A stretch of 64,000 nt of DNA from DASRFR01 sp035651455 (GCA_035651455.1 DASRFR010000003.1:186001-250000); one strand, 5' to 3'. Shown: positions 7,017 to 15,208, counted from the stretch's first letter. Numbers and translations: made by a program. Notes: generated from the letters alone by a model not told the origin.

Positions 7017-8555
7017 ATGGCGGAGGATCCCGCAGTCTCCCGGAAGCATGGCAGTGGCCTTTCGGTATGGCGCGAACTGGTCAGCAATCGAGTTTCGGTG
7101 ATTGGGTTGGCGATTGCCGCGGTGGCGCTGGGGAATATCGTCTTCCTGTTCTTCATCGATCTCACCTCAAGTCGTCCCAGCCCCTACGTTGGCATCCTGG
7201 CATACATGATCGCTCCGGGATTCCTTGTGTTCGGCCTGGTGCTGACCGCGCTGGGTATGTGGTTGGATCGCCGCCGGCGGGCACTGGCCACCGCAGGGGG
7301 AGTGCCGCGCCATCTGCAGTTAGATTTCAACGATCCCACGCAGCGCGGCGCATTCGCTTTCTTTCTCAGCTTTGTCATCGTCTTCATTGGCATGAGCGTG
7401 ATTGGGAGTTATCGGGCGTACGAGTTTACCGATTCAGTGCAATTTTGCGGGCAGCTCTGCCATTCAGTGATGAACCCGGAATTCACGGCTTACCAGTTGT
7501 CGCCGCACGCGCGGGTAGCTTGCGTCGAGTGCCACGTTGGCGCGGGCGCGACTTGGTATGTGAAATCCAAGCTCTCGGGCGCACGCCAGGTGTTCGCGAC
7601 GGCGCTCAACAGTTACCCGCGGCCGATTCCGACGCCGGTGCACAACTTGCGCCCGGCGCAGGACACGTGCGAGGAATGCCACTGGCCCAAGAAGTTCTAC
7701 GGGGCGCAAATGAAGGTGTTCACGCACTTCGCAAGCGATGAGAAGAACACGCCGCGGCAGGTGCGAATGCTGATCAAAACGGGCGGAGGTGATCCCGCGA
7801 CCGGCGCGCCTGAAGGCATTCACTGGCACATGAATATCGCGAATGAGATCGAGTACGTGGCTACGGATGAACAACGGCAGGTGATTGCGTACATTCACGT
7901 GAAAGATCAGCAGGGGCGGGTGACCGAATATTTCGCCAAGGATTCGACCTTGGGCAAGGACCAGATCGCGAAGGCGTCGAAGCGGCGCATGGACTGTGTC
8001 GACTGCCACAATCGGCCCACCCATATTTACGTGCCACCGGACCTGGCGGTCGATCAGTCGCTATTGGCACGGCGGCTGGATGCCTCGCTGCCATTCATTA
8101 AACAGCAAGCGGTTGCGACACTGACAGGCGAATACAAAACCACGGGGGCGGCAATGACCGCAATCGCCAAATCGATCGATGAGTTTTACGAAGGTAAATA
8201 TCCGGATATCGCCAAGGCGAAGCAACTGGAGATCCGCAACACAGTAGAAGAAATCCAGCGCATCTACCGCAGCACGACCTTCCCGGAAATGAAGCTTAAC
8301 TGGAAGACGCACCCCAACAACATTGGCCACTTCTACTTTGCCGGCTGCTTCCGCTGCCATGACGGGCAGCATGTTAGCCCCGAAGGCAAGGTGGTGCCCA
8401 AGGATTGCGATACCTGCCACACCATGCTTTCGCAGCAGGAGGGGACGATTACGCGCACGGCGGTCAGCGGGTCGCCATTTCAGCATCCCGTGGACATCGG
8501 CGACCTGACACAAGTGAGCTGCAGCGACTGCCACAACGGGGGAGGGAGCCTGTAA
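7017..8555 (+). CDS. NapC/NirT-like membrane-anchored heptaheme cytochrome c
   Basis: The 512-residue protein has three N-terminal membrane segments (about 26-46, 59-81 and 116-134), then a periplasmic region. The first heme site there is CX3CH (CGQLCHSVMNPEFTAY), a variant typical of the NapC/NirT/NrfH group. CVECH, CEECHWP, CVDCH, CFRCH, CDTCH and CSDCH follow, giving seven hemes. NapC-type proteins oxidise menaquinol and pass electrons to periplasmic reductases. No nitrite, nitrate or TMAO reductase is adjacent, so the terminal partner is unknown. It lies 121 bases after the 11-heme cytochrome gene and probably works with it. Confidence 0.9.
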   Translation: MAEDPAVSRKHGSGLSVWRELVSNRVSVIGLAIAAVALGNIVFLFFIDLTSSRPSPYVGILAYMIAPGFLVFGLVLTALGMWLDRRRRALATAGGVPRHLQLDFNDPTQRGAFAFFLSFVIVFIGMSVIGSYRAYEFTDSVQFCGQLCHSVMNPEFTAYQLSPHARVACVECHVGAGATWYVKSKLSGARQVFATALNSYPRPIPTPVHNLRPAQDTCEECHWPKKFYGAQMKVFTHFASDEKNTPRQVRMLIKTGGGDPATGAPEGIHWHMNIANEIEYVATDEQRQVIAYIHVKDQQGRVTEYFAKDSTLGKDQIAKASKRRMDCVDCHNRPTHIYVPPDLAVDQSLLARRLDASLPFIKQQAVATLTGEYKTTGAAMTAIAKSIDEFYEGKYPDIAKAKQLEIRNTVEEIQRIYRSTTFPEMKLNWKTHPNNIGHFYFAGCFRCHDGQHVSPEGKVVPKDCDTCHTMLSQQEGTITRTAVSGSPFQHPVDIGDLTQVSCSDCHNGGGSL

Positions 8556-8580
8556 GCTCGTTTTTTCATGTACTTAGGCG

Positions 8581-8618
8581 AGTGACCAGTATCACAATCG
8601 CGGGTGACAAGAGTCACG
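8581..8618. promoter_or_regulatory. Tandem CRP/FNR-type operators upstream of the radical SAM gene
   Basis: Site 1 (8581-8596) is AGTGA-CCAGTA-TCACA and site 2 (8603-8618) is GGTGA-CAAGAG-TCACG, with starts 22 bp apart. A TATGGT hexamer at 8640-8645 starts 29.5 bp from the centre of site 2, which is class II activator geometry. Confidence 0.7.
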
Positions 8619-8692
8619 GCTGCATGTTTGCGGCTTCTCTATGGTTATTGCCAGGGGTAATCAACCAGGGCGAAGTGGAAAGGAAACCGCGC

Positions 8693-9979
8693 ATGGCTCC
8701 GGTCAACGGCAACGGGCACCCAATCGGCGAAGGCAAACCAAGGCTTATCTTCTGGGAAGTCACCAAGGGATGTAACCTGCGCTGTATCCACTGCCGGGCC
8801 AGTGCCACGCAGTTGAGTTCCCCGAGCGACCTGCCGACGCGCAGCGCGCTGGGAATCATCGACCAGATCGCGGCGGCCGCCAATCCTATTCTGGTGCTGA
8901 GCGGGGGCGAACCCCTCTACCGTTCCGATATTTTCCAACTGGCACGGTATGCAACGGAGAAGGGAATCCGCGTCGCGCTGGCGACCAACGGGACGCTGGT
9001 CACGAAGGAAGTGGCGCGCATGATCGTGGACGCAGGCGTGCGCCGCGTATCAATCAGCCTGGATGGAGCGGATCCAGAAACGCATGACACATTCCGCGGA
9101 ATACCCGGGGCGTTCAACGCGGCGGTGCAGGGGTTGAAAAATTTGAAAGCGCTCGGCATGTCGGTGCAGATCAATATGACGATTGCGCGGCACAATGCCA
9201 AGCAGTTGCCCGAAGTGCTGGAATTGGCGAAGTCACTCGGTGCCGATGCACTGCACACGTTCTTGTTGGTGCCCGTAGGTTGCGGAGTGGACATTGCCGC
9301 CGAACAAATGGTTCCGCCGGAAGAATACGAAGCAATGTTGAACTGGTTTTATGACCGCTCGCTGGAAGGTGGAATCGAATTGAAGGCGACGTGTGCGCCG
9401 CATTACTTTCGCGTCGCGCGGCAGCGGCGAGTCGCGGACCGAAAAGCCGCAGAAGCGGCCGCGAAGGCGACTGCAACCCATGATCCCGCAGCGATCGGGC
9501 CGACTGACATGATGATGCCGGGATCAACAGGGATCGAGTTCACTGGACGTCCTGCCTCACCGCAAGCGCATCGTGACGCAAAACCTGCGTCGGGTCACCC
9601 CGGTGGGCACCCTTCGGATATGAATGCCATGACCAAGGGCTGTCTGGCCGGCACGGGTGTGTGCTTTATCTCGCATGAGGGTGAGGTGTTCCCGTGCGGC
9701 TACCTGCCGGCGAAAGCGGGCGATCTGAGGGAGCAAACTTTCGCGGACATTTGGGAGAACTCGGTAGTATTCAACCAACTTCGGGACGCCGGCAACTTGA
9801 AAGGAAAGTGCGGTTGCTGCGAGTTTCGGAACATCTGCATGGGGTGCCGCGCACGGGCATATGCCGCGAGCGGCGACTATCTTGCCGAGGAGCCGTTTTG
9901 CGTGTATCAGCCCCGGACCAATGTGAAGGTAGAGGCAAAGCCATCTAAAACCGATGCGCCGTTCGTGACCGTGCGATAG
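8693..9979 (+). CDS. Radical SAM/SPASM protein of the heme-pathway (NirJ/AhbC/AhbD-like) type
   Basis: The 428-residue protein has the radical SAM cluster motif CX3CX2C at Cys27/31/34 (TKGCNLRCIHC), LSGGEPL for SAM binding and ATNGTL/ISLDGADPETHD barrel strands. A C-terminal SPASM-like Cys-rich region follows (GTGVCFISHEGEVFPCGYLP, then KGKCGCCEFRNICMGCRA). The wording resembles enzymes that modify heme side chains (AhbD decarboxylates iron-coproporphyrin III; NirJ acts in heme d1 synthesis), which fits its position after two multiheme cytochromes. I cannot separate AhbC, AhbD and NirJ by eye, and SPASM peptide-maturase relatives remain possible. A low-complexity Ala/Pro/His insert lies at about 245-305. 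The ATG at 8693 was chosen because the operators occupy 8581-8618. Confidence 0.85.
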   Translation: MAPVNGNGHPIGEGKPRLIFWEVTKGCNLRCIHCRASATQLSSPSDLPTRSALGIIDQIAAAANPILVLSGGEPLYRSDIFQLARYATEKGIRVALATNGTLVTKEVARMIVDAGVRRVSISLDGADPETHDTFRGIPGAFNAAVQGLKNLKALGMSVQINMTIARHNAKQLPEVLELAKSLGADALHTFLLVPVGCGVDIAAEQMVPPEEYEAMLNWFYDRSLEGGIELKATCAPHYFRVARQRRVADRKAAEAAAKATATHDPAAIGPTDMMMPGSTGIEFTGRPASPQAHRDAKPASGHPGGHPSDMNAMTKGCLAGTGVCFISHEGEVFPCGYLPAKAGDLREQTFADIWENSVVFNQLRDAGNLKGKCGCCEFRNICMGCRARAYAASGDYLAEEPFCVYQPRTNVKVEAKPSKTDAPFVTVR

Positions 9980-10015
9980 GCCTCCACGAGAAGACACTTC
10001 TACTTCTACAGACAG

Positions 10016-10061
10016 CCGTGCCCGGCAGCATGACCCTGTGCCGGGCACGGTTTATTTACTT
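10016..10061 (+). terminator. Strong intrinsic terminator after the radical SAM gene
   Basis: A perfect 12-bp stem, CCGTGCCCGGCA (10016-10027) with TGCCGGGCACGG (10039-10050), is followed by TTTATTTACTT. Confidence 0.9.
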
Positions 10062-10084
10062 TGTGGCGCTCGACCCTGGATTGC

Positions 10085-10207
10085 CTACGCCGACTTCTTC
10101 GTTTCAGACGGGAAAGTGAGTAGCCGGCCTTTCTGATGCGCCGGTACCCACTTACTGGCCTTTTTCCGAAACGAGTCCGGAATGTAGAACACGATCACTT
10201 TTTCCAT
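10085..10207 (-). CDS. Small basic protein, 40 residues
   Basis: This short frame encodes MEKVIVFYIPDSFRKKASKW followed by twenty further residues rich in Lys. A clear GGAGG ribosome site (10214-10218) sits six bases before the ATG. The amphipathic VIVFYIP start and basic tail resemble a real small protein and not random translation. I do not recognise a family. It lies antisense between the radical SAM terminator and the ECF operon. Confidence 0.55.
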   Translation of the reverse strand: MEKVIVFYIPDSFRKKASKWVPAHQKGRLLTFPSETKKSA

Positions 10208-10528
10208 GGCCATCCTCCGATCCAACCTGCATTCCAGCGTTTCACCTCCGAACCATTGCGATCTGGAATGCCTTCATTACCAGATTAGATGCGGGTCGAC
10301 GGGCAAAAATACCTGTCACTTTTGGCGGTGCGAATGGTGACATGCGCGAAACAAATCATCGTTTGCGGGGTTATACGGGCTGCAGAACGAACCATAGCGA
10401 CCTCCTGCGGTTGTTCTTTCCTTCGACAGGGTTCCCATGCAAGAATCTTTATCCAACCACTGGAACTTTTCCCGAGTATGCGAATCGCATGAGCAGGCGG
10501 CGAGGCGATCGACGCTTTAAGAGGGCAA
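10208..10528. other. Intergenic region carrying the ECF promoter
   Basis: In this 321-base gap I see only the ribosome site of the 40-residue gene on the minus strand and the sigma-E-type promoter at 10462-10489. The frame at 10289-10492 has no coding character. Confidence 0.5.
10462..10489 (+). promoter_or_regulatory. Sigma-E (ECF)-type promoter
   Basis: GGAACTT (10462-10468), a 16-base spacer and TCGCA (10485-10489) exactly match the E. coli RpoE consensus GGAACTT-N16-TCNNA. The ATG of the first operon gene lies 40 bases downstream. The operon encodes an RpoE-like sigma factor, so positive autoregulation is the natural inference. Confidence 0.75.
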
Positions 10529-11248
10529 ATGAGTTCGCGTATCGATCAGAGAAAATTTAAAAAGATAAACCGCCGCGAATTGCTGAAGCTCAGTCCGGTG
10601 CTGGTACTCGGGGCCTTCGCCGTTCCCAAGCTGCAGGAGCCGCTGCTCAAGGCGGGCCTGGGCTTCAGCGACTGGGCGAGCGCGAAGCTGTTTCGTCCGG
10701 GTCACCCGGCCACGACCTTTGCCGATTCTGACCTGACGCCCTTTGAAAGATTTCCTCTGAATACCTACGATGTCGACGATCCCGAAGTAGATTTCGACAA
10801 CTGGACACTCACGGTAAGCGGCGAAGTTGAAAAACCGGGCGATTACAAGCTGTCACGAATCCAGAGCCTGCCCCGAGTGCGGCAGAACACGCGCCACGTC
10901 TGTGTGGAAGGATGGGATGTTATTGGAAGGTTCGGGGGTTTGAAGCTTTCCGATTTTCTCAAGATGGTGGGCGGCAACATCAACGCGCGCTTCGTGACGG
11001 TGGAGTGTGCGGATGACTACTACGAGTCGCTCGACATGGCGACGGCTTTGCATCCGCAGACGTTACTCTGCGATGAGATGTACGACCGCCCACTCACGCG
11101 CGAGCACGGAGCGCCGCTCCGGTTGCAGGTACCGACGAAGATCGGATACAAGCAGGCCAAATACATTACGGACCTGAAGATCACCAACACCTTACCGCGC
11201 ATTGGTTATTGGGAAGACCAGGGCTATTCGCATTACTACGGATTGTGA
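10529..11248 (+). CDS. MsrP/YedY-like molybdopterin-dependent oxidoreductase
   Basis: The 239-residue protein begins with a Tat-like signal (NRRELLKLSPVLVLGAFAVP, twin Arg at 15-16), so it is probably exported folded with its cofactor. The core matches the sulfite oxidase/YedY molybdopterin fold: NWTLTVSGEVEKP, then HVCVEGWDVIGRFGG with Cys125 as the expected molybdenum ligand, and PLRLQVPTKIGYKQAKYI. MsrP reduces oxidised methionines of periplasmic proteins using electrons from a membrane cytochrome b. The next gene, 10 bases downstream, encodes such a cytochrome. The ribosome site is AGAGGG. Substrate assignment is inferred. Confidence 0.87.
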   Translation: MSSRIDQRKFKKINRRELLKLSPVLVLGAFAVPKLQEPLLKAGLGFSDWASAKLFRPGHPATTFADSDLTPFERFPLNTYDVDDPEVDFDNWTLTVSGEVEKPGDYKLSRIQSLPRVRQNTRHVCVEGWDVIGRFGGLKLSDFLKMVGGNINARFVTVECADDYYESLDMATALHPQTLLCDEMYDRPLTREHGAPLRLQVPTKIGYKQAKYITDLKITNTLPRIGYWEDQGYSHYYGL

Positions 11249-11258
11249 GCCGAACCCG

Positions 11259-11954
11259 ATGCCCGAAGAGCTGGTCGAAGTCGCAGCATCGAAAACTGAA
11301 GAGCTTACCTCGGAGGTGTATGAGCATCCCTGGGCAGTGCGGCTCTGTCATTGGGCGAATGCCATTTCGCTGCTGGTCATGGTGGGGAGCGGTTTTCAGA
11401 TTTTCCGCGCTTTCCCAAGTTTCGGCGCGAAAATTCCGCAGAAGGACCTTCTGCACTGGCCCAAAGCATTTGCTCTCGGCGGATGGCTCGCTGGCGGCCT
11501 GCAATGGCACCTGACATTCATGTGGATCTATATGGGAACCGGGATCTTTTATGTCTTATATGAGATTTTCAGCGGCAACTATCGCCAGGTGCTGTTCACG
11601 TCCCGCGATATAGGCGGGGTGTGGCCAATGGTCCGCTATTATTTCCTGTTTGGTCCGAAGCCGCTTGACGCTCAGACCTACAACCCCTTACAGAAACTGG
11701 CTTACACCTCGGCGATTGTGCTCGGCATTCTATCGGTCCTGACCGGTCTGGCGATCTGGAAGCCGGTGCAGTTTTCCTGGCTGGCATGGCTCATGGGTGG
11801 ATTTCATCTCGCGCGGGTGTGGCATTTTGCGGTGATGTGGGCCATTCTGGCTTTTGTTTTCGGGCACTTGGTAATGGTAGTGCTTCACGGATGGAACAAC
11901 TTTGTTTCCATGCTCACGGGCTGGAAGCGGGACCCCGAATACCTGGCGCGCTGA
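11259..11954 (+). CDS. Membrane cytochrome b561-type subunit
   Basis: The 231-residue protein has about four to five membrane helices, with HPWAVRLCHWANAISLLVMVGSGF at the start. The first His pair resembles the heme b ligands of Ni/Fe-hydrogenase/formate dehydrogenase-type cytochromes b. Further histidines occur at GGFHLARVWHF and FGHLVMVVLHGW. It begins 10 bases after the MsrP-like gene and probably passes quinol electrons to it, a role played by MsrQ in E. coli. It appears to belong to a different cytochrome b family from MsrQ. The ATG at 11259 avoids overlap with the upstream gene. Confidence 0.85.
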   Translation: MPEELVEVAASKTEELTSEVYEHPWAVRLCHWANAISLLVMVGSGFQIFRAFPSFGAKIPQKDLLHWPKAFALGGWLAGGLQWHLTFMWIYMGTGIFYVLYEIFSGNYRQVLFTSRDIGGVWPMVRYYFLFGPKPLDAQTYNPLQKLAYTSAIVLGILSVLTGLAIWKPVQFSWLAWLMGGFHLARVWHFAVMWAILAFVFGHLVMVVLHGWNNFVSMLTGWKRDPEYLAR

Positions 11955-11995
11955 CCGGAAGCAGTCTGATTCCGGTTCACTGGAACGGAACCGAA

Positions 11996-12658
11996 ATGTC
12001 CGAAATCGCCGCGTCCCTGGGCAAGAGTGTCCGTGTGGTCGAGCCTCGCGAAGAGGACCTTATCCGCCGTGTGCAAAACGGCGAGCATGAAATCTTTTAC
12101 GAGCTGATCCGTCCTTATGAAAGCCGGGTGTATCGTGCCGCTTTCGCCATTCTTCACAACGAAGGCGACGCCGAGGATGCCGCCCAGGAAGCTGTGGTGA
12201 AGGCATTCACCAATCTTCGGCAGTTCCGCGCGGAATCCAAGTTCAGCACCTGGCTTATCCAGATCACGGTGAATGAGGCGCTGATGCGACGGCGTAAGCA
12301 GCATGCTGATGTCATGGAGCCGATCGCTCATCGGGAAGAGGAAGATGGGAGCTACACTCCGCGGGACTTTGCCGACTGGCGCGAAATCCCTTCGGAATTA
12401 CTGGAAAGAAAAGAAGTGCGCCGGAACCTGTTGAAAGCCCTGACCTCGCTGGCGGAGAAATACCGAGCGGTTTTTGTATTGCGGGACGTGGAACAACTTA
12501 GTATCGAGGAGACCGCGAAGGCGCTACAGATTTCGCAGGCAGCAGTGAAAACGCGGCTGCTGCGGGCGCGGCTCATGTTGCGCGATCTGCTGGCGCCTGG
12601 TTTGAACGGAAGCTGGTTCAGCCGCCTGCCCTTCGAGAAAGGGAAAAAGCCATGGTAG
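11996..12658 (+). CDS. ECF-type RNA polymerase sigma factor (RpoE-like)
   Basis: The 220-residue protein has sigma region 2 (about 30-100: FYELIRPYESRVYRAAFAIL, DAEDAAQEAVVKAF, FSTWLIQITVNEAL) and region 4 (about 150-205: LLKALTSLAEKYRAVFVLRDVEQLSIEETAKAL, AAVKTRLLRARLMLR). There is no sensory extension. It lies 41 bases after the cytochrome b gene and its stop overlaps the start of the anti-sigma gene by 7 bases. The operon promoter at 10462 matches the RpoE consensus. The linked MsrP-like system suggests a response to periplasmic oxidative damage, by inference. Confidence 0.93.
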   Translation: MSEIAASLGKSVRVVEPREEDLIRRVQNGEHEIFYELIRPYESRVYRAAFAILHNEGDAEDAAQEAVVKAFTNLRQFRAESKFSTWLIQITVNEALMRRRKQHADVMEPIAHREEEDGSYTPRDFADWREIPSELLERKEVRRNLLKALTSLAEKYRAVFVLRDVEQLSIEETAKALQISQAAVKTRLLRARLMLRDLLAPGLNGSWFSRLPFEKGKKPW

Positions 12659-13254
12659 TCAGTTGCGAACAAGTCTGGCAGGAAGTTTCAAACTATCTTG
12701 AGCATGACGTCAGCCCCGAACTCCGGTATGCGATCGAGGAGCATGTGAAGGCATGCCAGCGTTGCACGGCCGTGATCGCAGGAACAGGAAACGTTATGCG
12801 CTTATACAGCGATGAGCGGATCGGCGAACTGCCGCTGGGCTTTGACAATCGCCTCCGCCGCCGCCTGGCGCAGGTCATGCCACGTCCACGAGGCAAGTTC
12901 TATGGGTGGGCGGTGGCGGGCGCGGCGGCTGCTTTGGTGTTTGGAAGTGTCGCGACGGCAAATGCCCCGGCCTTCCGGCAAGCGGCGCCACGGACCGAGC
13001 ACGCGCAACAGGCAAGGAATACTCCCGACGGTTTGATGGTGGTTGTTTCCGAGAACGGCAAGACGTATCACCGCGCCGGGTGCAAGTTTATCCATGAAAA
13101 GGAAAAGCTACGGACTATGCGGATAGAGCAGGCGATCCGGGAGGGATATGTGCCATGCGTCCGTTGCATGAGGCAATACCTGGGAAGCGCCGGGGGGCTG
13201 ACCCACGGCACCAGCGCCGTGATAAGTGCGCGTCTGGATAATAGTGACGATTGA
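12652..13254 (+). CDS. Zinc-finger transmembrane anti-sigma factor with periplasmic Cys/His domain
   Basis: The 200-residue protein has an N-terminal zf-HC2/ZAS motif (His31, Cys35, Cys38 in EEHVKACQRC), one membrane segment (about 83-102) and a C-terminal region that should be periplasmic. That region contains Cys144, His148, Cys169 and Cys172 (YHRAGCKFIHEK and PCVRC). ZAS domains hold ECF sigma factors inactive and release them on stress. The extra Cys/His set could bind metal or sense oxidation; it faintly recalls an Ada-type metal-binding fold. The start overlaps the sigma gene by 7 bases, which implies translational coupling. Confidence 0.85.
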   Translation: MVVSCEQVWQEVSNYLEHDVSPELRYAIEEHVKACQRCTAVIAGTGNVMRLYSDERIGELPLGFDNRLRRRLAQVMPRPRGKFYGWAVAGAAAALVFGSVATANAPAFRQAAPRTEHAQQARNTPDGLMVVVSENGKTYHRAGCKFIHEKEKLRTMRIEQAIREGYVPCVRCMRQYLGSAGGLTHGTSAVISARLDNSDD

Positions 13255-13279
13255 GCTCGGCAGCCGCCAGTGAGGAGAC

Positions 13280-13351
13280 ATGAATGTGCTAGTTTGCGCA
13301 AACGTTATCTGTGAATCGGAGAACGATCCAGAGCGATGGACGGAAGATTAG
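13280..13351 (+). CDS. Possible 23-residue peptide after the anti-sigma gene
   Basis: An ATG at 13280 follows GAGGAGAC, a good ribosome site, 25 bases after the anti-sigma stop. The frame encodes MNVLVCANVICESENDPERW plus three residues and ends at the start of a GC hairpin. Two cysteines are present. It could be a real tail-end peptide of the ECF operon or a chance frame. Confidence 0.3.
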   Translation: MNVLVCANVICESENDPERWTED

Positions 13352-13372
13352 CCCGAACGTGGCGTCCGGGCT
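13350..13372. terminator. Possible hairpin terminator at the end of the ECF operon
   Basis: AGCCCG and CGGGCT form a 6-bp stem with an 11-base loop. There is no clear T-run on either side. It separates the ECF operon from the convergent gene at 13394. Confidence 0.35.
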
Positions 13373-13393
13373 TGTGTGGTTGGGAAGCACAGG

Positions 13394-13642
13394 TTATTTC
13401 TTCATCTGATCATTGCTCATGGTGTCGTTTTTCATGTCATCTTTCTTCATGTGATCTTTCTTGGATTTCTTTGATTTCTTGTCTTTCTTCCCCTGATCCT
13501 TGCTCAAGCTGTCCTGCTTCATCTGGTCCTGCTGGGCATCCTTGTGCATGTCGCCCTGTTTCATTTCTCCACCGGACTGAGCAAACGCCGCCATGGAAGC
13601 TGCCAGAACACACATCGGCATCATCCTGCTTACGAGGTTCAT
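13394..13642 (-). CDS. Secreted Met/Lys/Asp-rich repeat protein
   Basis: The 82-residue protein has a signal peptide (MNLVSRMMPMCVLAASMAAFAQ) followed by a degenerate short repeat rich in Met, Lys, Asp and Gln (for example DHMKKDDMKNDTMSNDQMKK). AGGAGA precedes the ATG. The repeat resembles pentapeptide MKKDD-type exported proteins that may bind metal or be sacrificial methionine-rich polypeptides. No function is established. It lies convergent to the ECF operon, next to a methionine-sulfoxide-type reductase, which could be coincidence. Confidence 0.65.
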   Translation of the reverse strand: MNLVSRMMPMCVLAASMAAFAQSGGEMKQGDMHKDAQQDQMKQDSLSKDQGKKDKKSKKSKKDHMKKDDMKNDTMSNDQMKK

Positions 13643-13849
13643 GATCCATTCTCCTGGAATATGGAAATAGTTCCAGCCGCATCGGAGCGACCGGCAAACG
13701 TGAGATGTGCGAGTGATGGGAAAGTTACGAGCGCCAACAGCCACCGTCAAAGGTCGGGACTTGCAACACGGAACAGGGCTACAGTTCGTTTATAGAAGGA
13801 AGAAAAGCACAAGGGGAGACTGCCCTCTCCCCCTGTGAGCCAGGCTGTG

Positions 13850-14853
13850 TTATTGCACCGACAACTGCCAGGTATCGCCATATACCTGGTTCGCGTTGAA
13901 CAGGTACCCGTCGAAGATCAGAAACTGATGAGTAGCGCCGTCCCATGCGGTTCCAAAAAGTTCGCGAGGCGGAGGGCTTTTGAGTGGCGAGACTTGCCTC
14001 CAGTCAGAACCATTCCACAACCAGGTAGTGTTCTGATCGATGCCTTGACTGCCGCCGCCGAATACGACCACGGTTTTCAGAGTTGGATCGAAGCCGCCGG
14101 TGGTGAAATACAAGGGTGGAGGCTGGGTAGCGGGAAAGCGTTCGGTCCAATCCGTGCCATCCCAGGTCCAGGTATTTTGCACCACCCAGTTGTCCGACAG
14201 TCCGCCAAACAAGACTACATTTTGGCGGATGGGATCGAAGACGGTCACCGCGCCACTCCTTGGATAGGGAGAAGTGGTGGGATTCAGCAAAAGCCAATCG
14301 TTTCCTGTCCACCGCCAAGTACTGCGGGAATAGAACTGGCCCATGTACCCCCCAAACATGTCAACGTGACCATTCATGGGATCAGTAAACAAAATCGGGT
14401 TGGTGGTTGCGGTGGGTACGGTGTTTGGACTGGCTTGAGTCCATGTAGAGGACGCACCATCCCAGAGCCAAGTGTCGTTTAAGAAGGCTAGGCCGAAGAA
14501 ACCGCCGAACAGAACGATCTTGTGAGTGACACGGTCGTAGGCCATGGCAGCCGCCGACCGCGGCCCGGAGCAGTCGCGGTGGTCACCTGCGCCCATGTCG
14601 TGCCGTCGAAGATCCAGGTTTCGTTCAACTGGCGGCCGCTGGCATCGGTTCCGCCAAAGATCACGACTCTCTGGCTGACAGGATCGTAGGCGGTGGCGAA
14701 CGAAGTACGAGCTGGAAGTGCTTTGCCGGGTTGTAGCTTAGTCCAGGTAAGGGTTGGCGCAGTCGCCGCGACGGACACAGTTGCGGCCAAGAGCAGGAAT
14801 AGAGTCACAACCAAATTCGCGCGCGTGGCCTCAGTGCGGAGATTCCATCGCAT
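13850..14853 (-). pseudogene. Secreted Kelch-type beta-propeller protein, interrupted by a frameshift
   Basis: Two overlapping minus-strand frames (14488-14853 and 13850-14596) together make one protein. The first has a signal peptide (TRANLVVTLFLLLAATVSVAA) and the repeat RVVIFGGTDASG. The second continues with at least four repeats of the form YD...VLFGG...W.WDG..W. The frames join at about 14560-14575: adding one G to the GGG run restores ATAPG/PRSAAAMAYDRVT. The cause is either a real one-base deletion in a homopolymer or a sequencing error. Kelch/galactose-oxidase-like propellers bind proteins or glycans outside the cell. The ATG at 14853 follows AAGGAG. Confidence 0.75.
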
Positions 14854-15208
14854 AGTTGAGTTTTTCTCCTTTATCAAAAGCACGGCAGTGTATCGAGCCA
14901 GGGGATGCACTAGCAAGAGGGACGTTACATTTCCTGCGAATCGAAAGGGCAGGCATCACATCACAAAGCCCGACAATAGTGAAGAAATATTGCCGGCTTC
15001 CGCACCCCGACTACGAGCAGTTGCGCGGGGCTCGATTTTCAGTGCGTTGAAGTCTTGTAATCAAACCTTTAATGTGACCGCTGCACGGTTTGACACGTGG
15101 TTGCACCGGCCCTAGACTGAGTGGCTACAGCAACTCCCAACATATTGCAGGCATGGGGCATTTGGAGCCTGCGGCAATGTTTCGCGATTTCGATGTCGTC
15201 GAGGGCAC
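14854..15208. other. Intergenic region upstream of nuoB
   Basis: This 355-base gap lies between the divergent Kelch and nuoB genes. I see only the sigma-70 promoter at 15090-15118 and no conserved frame. Confidence 0.5.
15090..15118 (+). promoter_or_regulatory. Sigma-70 promoter for nuoB
   Basis: A consensus TTGACA (15090-15095), a 17-base spacer and TAGACT (15113-15118, four of six matches) precede nuoB with a leader of about 85 bases. Confidence 0.6.
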
